64,000 nucleotides of DNA from Distichodus sexfasciatus. Taxonomy: Eukaryota; Chordata; Actinopteri; Characiformes; Distichodontidae. A program made the translations under genes and the position numbers. Below the pieces are notes generated by a model. That model was given only the letters and a program-made list of their open reading frames with translations, made no database searches and was not told the DNA's origin. Shown here one piece after another: positions 54,304-64,000 of the stretch. Positions within the stretch are counted from its first letter, which is position 1; each line of letters starts with the position of its first letter. The DNA lies in the NCBI GenBank assembly GCA_032718565.1, contig JAVGVS010000021.1:2989384-3053383 (forward strand), read 5' to 3'.

Positions 54304-55085
54304 AGGAAAGAAAAAGGGAGGGGCAGACAGACAGGAAGAAAAGAAAAGGGGGAAAGCAACAGAGAGCCAGAGGGAAAAGTTGTGAAAGAAGATTAGACAG
54401 ACTGACAAAGGAAGCGAGAGACAGATGGAAAGGGGAAGAGGAATTTCAGATACACAAAGACACTGGGATGGAGAGACCGGCAGGCAGAAAGATGGGAGGA
54501 AAGAAGGGAGAGATACAAAATGGAAGAAAGCAGACTAAGACAGATAGATGGTAAGAGAGACAGATAGACAGAATGGAAGAGTGCATACAGAAATATGAAC
54601 ATCATTTTGGCCTGTGGTAAAGCAGTTTGGCCTGTGGTAAAGGACAGAGTGGTTTATGGAAGAGTGAGAGGAAGATGGAGAAAAAGAAAAGGCAAATAAG
54701 AGGAGGAAGATCAAGAGAGAAAAATAGTGTGGAAAAACAGAGGGGAAAGTTGAGAGAACAAGGGTGGGAAAGAAAGACAGATGGGAGGAGAGCATCAAAC
54801 AGACAAAGTGAGATGAGAAAAGGCGTCAGAACAAAAGAGAGTGAGCAAAAGAGCACGATAGATGGACAGAAACAGAGACAGGAGATACAATAAAAGAGGA
54901 GGAAAGCCACAGAGACTAAAAATGAGAGACTGACACAAAGGGAACAGTTGACAAGATCAGACCAGCAAAAAAGAGAGACCACAAACAAAATAGAAGAAAG
55001 AAGAGGACAAACATACAAAATAAAGGACGCAGAGAGAGACAGTTGAGAGAGATGATCAGACAGAATGAAAAAGATAAACCATAAG
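54304..55085. repeat. About 780-bp purine-rich tract
   Basis: On the plus strand this is strongly A/G-biased, built from loose variants of GAGAGACAGA, GGAAAGAAAGG and ACAAAGA. It includes a tandem 24-bp-like duplication TTTGGCCTGTGGTAAAG at 54608-54645. It ends abutting a LINE tail. Antisense frames of up to 185 residues are Leu/Ser/Phe-rich and reflect composition only. Confidence 0.85.
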
Positions 55086-55412
55086 AAAAAGATAGACAAG
55101 TCGTGCTTTTCATCTGTTGGGCCAAGGTTATGGAATAACCTCCCTCCTGCATTACGCATGACTCAACTGTTGAATTGTTTAAAAGCCAGCTAAAGACACA
55201 ACTGTTTAAATAGACTGTTTATTAGGATGATGACCTGCGAGAGATTTGTTTTATGGTTGTTCTGCATTATTGTAATTTTACTTTCCCTTATTTTATCCAT
55301 ATTGTATGTGTGAATTCTATTCTGCTTCTGTTCTATACCTTATGGCTTTACCCTGTAAAAATGTTGCAAAAATAGGATTTATAAATACATTTGTGGCTTT
55401 CCATCTTGTGGT
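55086..55412 (+). mobile_element. LINE 3' fragment (L2/CR1-like)
   Basis: Closely similar to 53050-53370: GGGCCAAGGTTATGGAATAAC, CTCCCTCCTGCATTACGC, TTTAAAAGCCAGCTAAAGAC, then an AT-rich 3' untranslated part ending AATACATTTGTGGC. The first 100 bases are the last codons of a reverse transcriptase frame. Confidence 0.6.
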
Positions 55413-56969
55413 TTAACTTTTGAATATGTTAAAGGAGCTACATCTAAGAAATATATGGCAAGTAATCCTAAAATAAACCTAATATGTCCCTAATATGATA
55501 TTAAGGAATCATGTTAATTAAAATATTGATCCCTCTGACAAAATTAGTTCAGCCAGAATATTCACATTTGTTTTGATTTTGTTTTTTGGCCTGCAGCACC
55601 CCTCAACCCTATCGGCCAATCATGAAGTCAGTAGCATTTCATATTCCAGGTTGCCAGTTACAGTTATCTGACATTGCTAAAACTAAATGTCCTCGCTATG
55701 ACTCTCAAAAATGTAATGTATGCTATAAATAAATAACTACTTCACAAATAATTAAGCATTATATGATCAACAGCGATCAACAACAGTTTAGGTCCCGTCA
55801 CTTACCATGGTAGCTCCTTGTAGATTGCTTCTTGCAGGATCCCCCAACATATCTGGCAACCTTGAGTCTGGGGAGGAGGGGGAGGGGAAAGAATTTGACT
55901 GCAGTACCAGTTTTGGCCACAATCTTACATATAGTTCCTTTAAATATTACATTTAATATAATGGCGGTTTTACACTTGATCCATCTCATTTTCTGTCTGA
56001 GACAAGCATGGTTGAGAGAGAAGACACATACAAAAAAGAATACTCTGACACAGTGGGAAAGGTTGAGAGAGTGTTTTTGTGAAGGTGATTTCCATTCCAT
56101 AAGAACAACATCTCCAGCTTGTTACCTGACATAACATTTCCTTTGGGAGTAATTAAGCTTGATGACAGGTTCTGCCATAAACACTCGCTTATAGAGTTGT
56201 GGCATCCTTTCACACTTTTAATGTGTGAACCATGAGCTGTAAATGAGTGGATCAGTGCTCAGACAAACCATTAGAAACTTTACACACACCGCATGGAGCC
56301 CATTTCTCACAAACCAGTAAATTTCCAAGTACGGCTACGGTGTGGAAAGCGCCAATCGCCTTCATGTGCCGATGAATGGTGCCATTCAGTCTCAAGAGAA
56401 CAGATTTGTACATCCATCAAAGCAATGGGATGAGTCAGAATGAAAGGGAGGAAGGGATGGAGTGAGCTGGATGGAGGGAGACAAGTTCTTTTATAGGCCC
56501 AAAGATGTTCAGCTTAATCACTCTTGCTGCTTGTTAGTAATGGATAAGCCGGGACTCTCGGGAAGATTATGGCAAGAAACGGCTGCCTGGGCCCCTGTAC
56601 TCGGGGAAGAGAACTCTTGAGATGACGCAGTTGGAGTAATGAATGCTCTGGTGTCACCGCGGCACTGTTTCTTCTCCCTCATCTCTTGCTTCGTTACCCG
56701 AGGCCTGTTTCATCCCTGCTTTCCTTTCAGATCCCAAACCACGTTCTCGTGGGGTCAGGAGAACCCAGACGGCTCACGCCAGCCTCCTAGTTTAATCACG
56801 ATTCCTCTCGTCAAAATGATCCTGTCATTGCAGCCGCTGATCTTAATGATGTTAATGATGTGACTGAAATGCCCCCTGCTCCTAGTGTGCTAACTTTCTT
56901 GTTTATCAATGAATGTGAAATCATTTTTTACCATTTAGTTTCATGTACTCTCCATGTAGTATTTCAAGT
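55413..56969. other. Non-coding, mostly unique
   Basis: No repeat family or exon recognised. 56290-56870 is complex and repeat-free, a candidate conserved stretch. Confidence 0.35.
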
Positions 56970-57881
56970 TGAGGTGGGAATTGAAAACCGGTTCAGGCTC
57001 AGAACCGGCTCCAGTTGATCAGTTCCATCGGAATTGTACACCTCCAACCAGGGGCAGATTAAGGTGTACATAGGCCCCTAGGCTACATTTTCTGTTAGCC
57101 CCACCCCCGGGCTTATTTTAATAGATTGATATTCCCTGGTAGGCTGGCACACATTCGGGCCCCTGGGCTACAGCCATATCTAGCCTGTGCGTTAATCCAT
57201 GCCTGTCTCCAACGTGATTGATTCTTCTTAACCATTCTCTTATTTCCCAAAATAGTATTTTCCGGTTTTCCCTAAATTTTGTGTCGTGGCACATTACGTC
57301 ACACTCTCTGCAACTTGACCTTCAAACATGAGGAATCATGGCGCATAAATGATATTTTTCGCAATGTAAACACGAGCAGCGTTTGTTAGCACACACAACT
57401 CTCACAGGAAAGAGAGGGTCCAGTTCAGTTAAATCTTCACATTTATTATATCATTTACTTGATATTTATTTAATCCTGACCCACATCTACAGCGCTATTG
57501 TACCATGGCTCTTATATGGAATGCCCTCATGGGGAATGCCCTCTCTCCCAGAAATTAGTCAAAAATGAGCTAAAGGCCAAAATGAGTCCAAATGCTCAAA
57601 AAATGTGAAAACTTCAGTATTTCTTCATTGTCCATTAATCAGAACATATTTTTCCCATTCTATATTGTTAGAAATTAAAAAATAAATATTGAAAATTCAC
57701 TGTCTTGTGCAGGCATCATTTTGGGAAAAGTAAAATGGTTGCTTTTGGTGTGGAAGACTATGTAGAACTACTTTTTTGCACACAAAAAACTACTCAGAGA
57801 GAATTAATAAGGAATTAGATTGATATGCAGAATCGACAGTGGGATTGATAGTTATAAAATCTTATCAATTCCCACTAATAA
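56970..57881 (+). mobile_element. Non-autonomous hAT-type element carrying a nested MITE
   Basis: Inverted ends GTGGGAATTGAAAACCGG and, from the right, GTGGGAATTGATAAGATT. Possible 8-bp flanks TTTCAAGT / TTTCAACG match at 6 of 8. Interior words are shared with 26540-26852 (minus). Interrupted at 57049-57205. Confidence 0.75.
57049..57205 (+). mobile_element. 157-bp hAT-type MITE nested in an hAT element
   Basis: Ends CAGGGGCAGATTAAGG and, inverted, CAGGCATGGATTAACG. Flanks are CCTCCAAC (57041-57048) and TCTCCAAC (57206-57213), 7 of 8. Same family as 8942-9118. Confidence 0.85.
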
Positions 57882-58422
57882 TTTCAACGTAATGTACTCT
57901 AAGAGCATGGACGTCCAAAAATTAGAATAGAAACAGTTCTTGAATACCACTGCACAATTTTGAAAAAAAATTCTTATTTAAGCCAAATGATTTGAATAGC
58001 TCTATTTGGAACAAATCAGTCGTTCTAGAGTGATTGGGGTGATTTTAAAGGTGAATGCATCTTCACAGAAAATAGTAATGCAATGCAAGTAATGCCAAAA
58101 CTATGAAAAGTTTTGAGTATGAACCATCCTTTCTTGAACCTTATCCCAGAACTCTTAAATCTGAGTAAATGATGTGATATCAGGCAGACTTCTCTCGAGG
58201 ATTAGAGAACCGGGTGTATTTTCCTTTTTTATTAAGCAGCAAAAAAAGCAGCATGCTGCGTTGGATTTTTATTTTACTGGACCTGATTGTTGTGTACATC
58301 AATATAGTGATGAGGATGCTGGAACGTTATTATGACCTACTCCTAATGATACTAAATTAAAGACTATATTAACCTATAATTATTTTTTTCTGTTTTTGAT
58401 AGATATTAGTTATATTTGTTGC

Positions 58423-58461
<39 letters not shown>

Positions 58462-58987
58462 TTAGTAGGTTTGTGGAAGCTCACTAGGACAATTCAACAA
58501 ATTTTGGGACCATTACATTTTTTTTAAATAACTTTTATGCCTAACATTCCTAATTGCAAAAATTAACACAGAATCACACTGTATTGATAAGCTGTGAAGA
58601 AGAAAAGAATATTCTCAGTATGAAGGAAAAGAAAACGGTCTCTGTTTAATAAATCGGCAATAAACTACACTAACAATGTTTAATTTGTTTTTGACACCAG
58701 AAGCACTCTGGAGTTGTTGTTCTGTAGCGGCTGGGGATGGGACTGTGTGAAACTGCCGAGGGTAATTTATCATGATGTGGGATGGAGTCGTAAGTGTCTG
58801 AGACGGAGCTCATATATTACTGCCATGTTTACCTGTGCAGGATGGAGGATGAGCTTTATCAGCTGTGTGGTGTAAGTGTGAGTGTGCACAAAAATGATTT
58901 TAGGTGTGTCTTTTTGTGCATGCATATACAGTATATACAAAGTGCACAGTGTATATAAATATAGTTTCAACACACAAAAGAAAGTTG
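57882..58987. other. Non-coding with one (CT)n run
   Basis: Pure CT repeat at 58426-58458. Otherwise AT-rich and unremarkable. Confidence 0.4.
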
Positions 58988-59095
58988 GTCAGAGGGTCAG
59001 AGGGTTGAGCGTTCAAGTCCCAGATGGGTGAAAGTACCACTGAGGTACTCATAAGCAAGGCACTGTACCATGGTGCGTTCATGATGCAAATGTTC
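58988..59095 (+). mobile_element. Family B SINE, 5' fragment
   Basis: GGGTTGAGCGTTCAAGTCCCAG followed by GAAAGTACCACTGAGGTACTC and AAGCAAGGCACTGTACC. The body and tail are absent. Confidence 0.6.
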
Positions 59096-62000
59096 TGTGT
59101 CTGAGTATGCATTCTTGTACAAATACAATACAAAACTAAAACTTTTGGTTGGTTTGTCATGGTTGTTGTGAATAAAGGATACAAGATAGATCATTATATT
59201 TCAGTAAAACAGTCCGTTTAAATATAGGACATGAAATGATACAAAAATCCTGATTCTTTCTGTGTCTACATCAGTAATTTTTCAGTACTCAGACTACTCA
59301 GCTATTGCTGGCAGCCTTAAATCCTGAAAATGTTTTATGCTTGTATGTAGGTGCAGATGGGTAGTAGTTGTGATGTCCTGCTCCTTTGAATAAGGCTGTA
59401 GAACGGGTCACTCTGACCAAACTGAGACTAACCTGGGTAATAAATAAAAGCCACACGTATCAGTTCGTTTCATATCATTCGCGTTGTACTGGAAAACTAG
59501 TGGTAGGCAAACTTCCATAACATTTCCAGGAACTTTTTCTTTTTCAAATAGTGATGTCGCCTGGAGAAACCATACATTGTTATTTAAAAATTGATTACTT
59601 TTTTCTCTTTGTAAAGATTTGTATTTTGATCTGAGATGTTTCTGATCGGTGCTGATTTAGCATAAGTGGCATCTGATAGACTACTGCATCGCATTGTCAG
59701 CTGCAAGATGGAGTTGAAGGATAAAATCAACCTTGGTCAGGAAGGAAGCAAGATCCCATGACCATATTGTCTAAATGTATGATCATGTGAGGCCAAATGG
59801 AGAGGACTTACACAGCTGAGTGTAGCTTAAATCAAAATCCTCTCTCCCTCCAAAATGTCATGGGAACCTTACTGTGATTTGACCTTAGATTGTTATTGTT
59901 ATTGCTTGGACTCTTGTTTTTAATATTTTCTGTAATGCTTTTATTATTCTGATTTTCATGTTTGTGCTCTACTTTGGTGACTTCTTTTATGTGTTTATTG
60001 CACAGTGGTTTATTAGTTTTTGTCTGTAAAAGCTGCTTTATAAATTATTTTTACTTACAAACTTGACATTTATTATATAAAAATATATTTTTATAATATA
60101 TACATTTCATATTACTCTTATCATTGAGGGCCATGCAGTGGAACACTCGTGGTATATTATTAATGCCCGATTTTTTTATTTTTCCTGCCTTAAAAACGTG
60201 TTGTGGAGGGAAAAGCAGTAAGACCTAGCTTTGAAATTTGCTTGGAGTAGGTCCGGTACCCCTTACTACTCAGGCAAAAAAATTGCACCAAAATAAGCTA
60301 TTTTGCAATTTTCCAAAAAAAAGCATTTTGCCAAATAAATGGTTAACCGCTCTGATTCTCAAAAATCTTATATCATCTTATTCTTTGGTTTTAGGCGAAT
60401 TTTGAACCCCACATCTATTTCTGCCTTGTTGATTTTAGATAATTTGCATAAAATGAAATCCCATCTTTTCAAGCTTCGTCCTGGATTTTTGTCCAATCTG
60501 CATACCTTCAATTATCATTTGAATCCCAAGACACTCTTCTTCAGGTATTATCAAGCACATTTTTTTATTTATGTCTTCATTTTATGCTCAATATGCAAAT
60601 AAATAGGCTCGGCAATATGGGACCAAGCCCATACACCGAGTGTCATAGAAATTCGGCTCTGGTGGGCAACAGCTTTAGTGGCGGGTGGGTCCTTGACTCT
60701 GCAATACTGAGGAAAAAAATTTTCCACTTGCCCATATTTCAGCAGTTTAAACACCAAATATTACTTACAACAATATTTAATTCAGATTTAATTAGCAGTT
60801 TAATATAATCTGAAGTAATAATAAACGAAAGCTACCATTGAAAGTAACAGCATGACTGTCCTTCTGCCACTAAGCCACTGGTCAAATTAACCTCAAGTTG
60901 CTATTGAAAGACTGTAACTAGGACATGTGAGTCACTCTGGATAAAAGCTTCTGCTACATGCTATGACTACACCTGGTCTAAGTGGCTCCAACTCCTTGTT
61001 GGTAACTAGAAGACTTTGGATTCAAGCCAAGAGTGAAGCTAAAAGTCAGATCAGGAAGAGTGTCACAAATATTTGTATGAATGAATGAATGAATGAATAT
61101 TACATATAGCATTGGTACTTTCAATGATATGCTTGGTGCAGACTGTAAAGCTCCTAGCGTTGCCCAATGGCCAGCATGTCGCAGTGCTTCACCCCTGCAG
61201 GTGAGGAAGTCTGCAGAGGCATGAGCTGGTATTCAAGGGGTCAAATTGATAGACATTCATCATTGTTCAGAGAGGACAGAAAAACAAATCTATCCTCATT
61301 GTGCCTGTCAGTCTCCATTGCTTTCATGTGACAGAGTGGAAATGTGACAGTCCACCCACCCAGAAAAGTGACATGGTCATGTGGTGACACTTCGCTCATG
61401 GAGGCTGTCACACTGAACATCACCATGTGAAAAACCTGCGAGTTTGTGCCGTTGAAAGAGCGCAAGTGATTTATGAGGAGTAAAAAGTGGATCAAAGTGA
61501 TCACTGTTCTGATTAGTTGAACTTTAGAATGAATATGAATATTTGTCCCCGAGGGCATCCTGCAGCTGTTTACTTTAAAAAAAGCCTGCCACCTAATGAA
61601 TACCTATCATGGTTAAAGTCTAATTTGCATAAAGAATGTGGATAAGGTCTCGCAGATAGTGATGATAATGAGAGAGAATTAGATGAGATTCAGCCTTTCC
61701 CTGTGCTTCAATTAACTTCCAATTTATTTAATTTTGGACCATAGTGCAGACTGTCCAATGCATATTTGCAATGCTTACTTGCCTTAATATCATTCTTAAT
61801 TGCTTTTAAATTTAATGTTCAAAGGATATTACAAACATTTGTGTTTGCATCAACACATGAAACAGGTGTGAGGAAAAATAAGCAAATAAAAAGTTTGGTC
61901 CAGTTAAATGCTGTAATGCATTTTTGTGTCTTGCTTTTAGTGAAGATGATCTATAATGGCTGTCATTGTAACAAATTGAGAGAAAAGTCTGAATTTACCT

Positions 62001-62774
62001 ACATGCATTTATTTTTGGATGAATATTTCATAGTTGTCACTGATAAGTTGTGGTCATAATAACCATCTTTCAGTTTATCAATCATATGTGTTTTAAATCC
62101 AGTGAGTTCTTACATAATGTACAACACGGTCATATTAGGTGAGTGATTTTATGGCGTCTGACAGCTACTGAAGTTCCAGCCCTATCAGTATTCCCCTGGT
62201 GCTTCAGTGTAAGGTCATTACTGAATGCAAATAAATGTTACAAGAGATAAACCACTGACCTAAGATTGGATTAGAATAATAAAGAAAGGTCAAATTTACA
62301 TTTTATCCTCTGTCCCGTGCTCATTTCTACCTCACCTCTCTATGGCAGAATTACATCCCTCTTTGTTTTCCTCTGTGTCCCTGCATGTGCTGCGCAGCCC
62401 TCAGAAGCAGGACACAATCACATGATCACAGTGGAGAGTAATTGTAACAGACAGTCTTGTCAGATGACTGATGGGTGATGCATCTGCATCGACTCCTCTC
62501 ATCGCTGTTATATTTGTGCTGGTTTGTCTCCTTCAGTGCAGTAATCATGTAAAAAACAAAAAATATCATTGTTTAGCAGTGTAGAGGTGACCCCTGTCAC
62601 TCGGCCTCTGATGAAATCCAGCTGTACTATGTGTACTACAGATTTGAGCTGCAACATATTGGATCAAATTACCATGCAATAAATAACTTTTCGTTGGCAT
62701 GTTTTATGGTTGTTTTAAATGGGATTTTAAATCAAACCAAATGATTTGAGTAACTTGTTTTGGTAAGACTTACA
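59096..62774. other. Non-coding, a few repeat fragments
   Basis: 59880-60060 ends in GCTGCTTTATAAATTATTTT, like a LINE 3' tail (weak). 60850-60960 holds a family C SINE fragment (GTCACTCTGGATAAAAGC). (GAAT)n at 61077-61098. No exons seen. Confidence 0.4.
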
Positions 62775-62850
62775 TTTATATTTACATTTACATTTACAGC
62801 ATTTAGCAGTTGCTGTTATCCCGAGTGATGTACAGTAGTGCCTTGTAATC
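62775..62850 (+). mobile_element. Family C SINE end fragment
   Basis: ACATTTACATTTACAGCATT followed by TAGCAGTTGC and TTATCCCGAGTGATGTACAG, the characteristic end of the family. Confidence 0.55.
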
Positions 62851-62998
62851 CACAGCTGTTCTTCAATCTGTAACTTAAACATTTCAGGATAATCTAAGTA
62901 GAAGCAAAGTAATTGGGAGAAATATATATATATATTTTATGGGAGGTGAACCATCCCTTTTGAGGCTATTTTTACACATAGCAGGGTAATTACTTTGA

Positions 62999-63341
62999 TT
63001 CATTCATTATCTGAACCGTTCAAACCCAAACGGGGTCACAGGGAGCCCGGATCCTGGGAGCTTACGGGCACTAGGCAGGGACCAACCCTGGGTAGGCGGC
63101 AACACACCGCAGGGCACACACACTTACGCAATCGCACTCTCACTAACACCTTATAAGTCGCCAATTAACCTACAGTACATGCTTTTGGACTGTGAGAGGA
63201 AACTAGAGGACCCGGGGAAAACTCACCCGAACACAGGGAGAGTTTGCAAACTCCACACAGCAAGACCCTAAGCCCAGCCCGGGGATCAAACCCAGGACCT
63301 TCTCTCTGTGAGGAAGAAGAACTAAGCACTGTCCCATCTCC
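62999..63341 (-). mobile_element. Family A SINE, uninterrupted minus copy
   Basis: Starts TTCATTCATTATCTGAACC, then ACGGGGTCACAGGGAGCC, GGGACCAACCCTGGGTAGGC, ACACCGCAGGGCACAC, GAGAGTTTGCAAACTCCACAC, and a tRNA-like end TCTCTCTGTGAGGAAGAAG. Useful as the intact reference for the split copy at 51.4-52.4 kb. Confidence 0.85.
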
Positions 63342-64000
63342 AGCGTATTTACAGAAACAACTATTTCCCCCTCTCCTTTTTCAGTGATGTCCTTGTTCAC
63401 ACCAGATTGTTAAAAAATCTTTTTTACACGAATCCGCATAAATACAACGTCAAGAGCTATTATGAGCCTGCCAAACCTATAGGCGGCTCATAGGCATTTT
63501 CTGTCACATACTGTGAAGTTTTCCTAAATCTCCACTTTGGCCGAGATTTCAGAAATAATCTGAAACGTTTTCACGTTGTAAGTTAATTAAACCTCCATTT
63601 TCATGTAAATATAAGGCAAAAATGCATGGATATATCATTGTTTGTCCTGATACCCGTCTATGTGTACAGTGTGTATGTGTACAGTATGTCTGAACTTTAT
63701 TTTGAAAATTTGAAGAAATTTTATCAGCTGGATTTATCTTCTAGATTATTCATGGAAAATCAGAACTGGGCGAGTTTCCCTTTTGTATCATGATACAATA
63801 CATTGGTAACATGGCAATTTTAAATATATTTTCATAATGCTTGACACAGCACATTCTGAGATGTGACTATAGCTCATGTGCACATTCCAGTCATGAAGAA
63901 TAAATGCTACTGTAATATTCCTCAAAGAAAACCCACACTGCAAAAACATTCCACAGAGTTCACAACAAATTCCTCCTTAATACCGCCACGCATGATGAGT
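63342..64000. other. Non-coding, nothing recognised
   Basis: AT-rich sequence without a recognisable repeat or exon. Confidence 0.4.

Noticed and set aside
54393..55159. 185-codon and other minus-strand frames in the purine tract
   Set aside because: Hydrophobic Leu/Ser/Phe sequence produced by pyrimidine-rich antisense; no family signature.

Overview
The window is vertebrate nuclear DNA, almost certainly from a teleost fish. It has one long multi-exon gene with GT-AG introns, dense microsatellites, tRNA-derived SINEs, many short non-autonomous hAT-type DNA elements with 8-bp target duplications, and tails of LINEs. The repeat families look like those of ostariophysan fishes (catfish, characin or knifefish type), but that placement is an inference. 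There is no bacterial, phage, CRISPR or operon-like content.

The only gene I can support is a type II classical cadherin on the minus strand, best matched to cadherin-10 (CDH6/9/10 clade; cdh9 is the close alternative). Ten consecutive coding exons are recovered. They run from the exon with the start codon and signal peptide (36977 downward) to the exon ending inside the transmembrane helix (5217). Their lengths are 198 (coding part), 295, 120, 168, 188, 254, 137, 119, 109 and 252 bp, and all join in frame, giving 613 complete codons. They encode a signal peptide, a short propeptide with a furin site, the GWMWN adhesive tip, five EC repeats and most of the membrane helix. The cytoplasmic (catenin-binding) exon is not present and should lie beyond base 1. 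The non-coding first exon and promoter should lie above 37.1 kb; 43.6-44.1 kb is a weak candidate.

Layout: 1-5216 is intron 11 (partial); 5217-6069 holds three exons close together; 6070-16295 alternates exons with 0.9-3.7 kb introns; 16416-25177 is intron 3 and 25473-36779 is intron 2, both full of mobile-element debris; 37115-64000 has no recognisable coding sequence and is either intron 1 or upstream intergenic DNA, rich in microsatellites, SINEs, LINE tails and an approximately 780-bp purine tract.

The most informative non-gene content is a set of nested transposon insertions whose order can be read from target duplications. Examples are a SINE split by one hAT that is itself split by another (18.4-19.6 kb), a SINE split twice by two different hAT elements (51.4-52.4 kb), and two hAT hosts whose uninterrupted sister copies in the same window show the empty sites. 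I found no evidence for an undescribed molecular system. The gene's most unusual feature is a calcium-binding motif altered at the EC2-EC3 junction.
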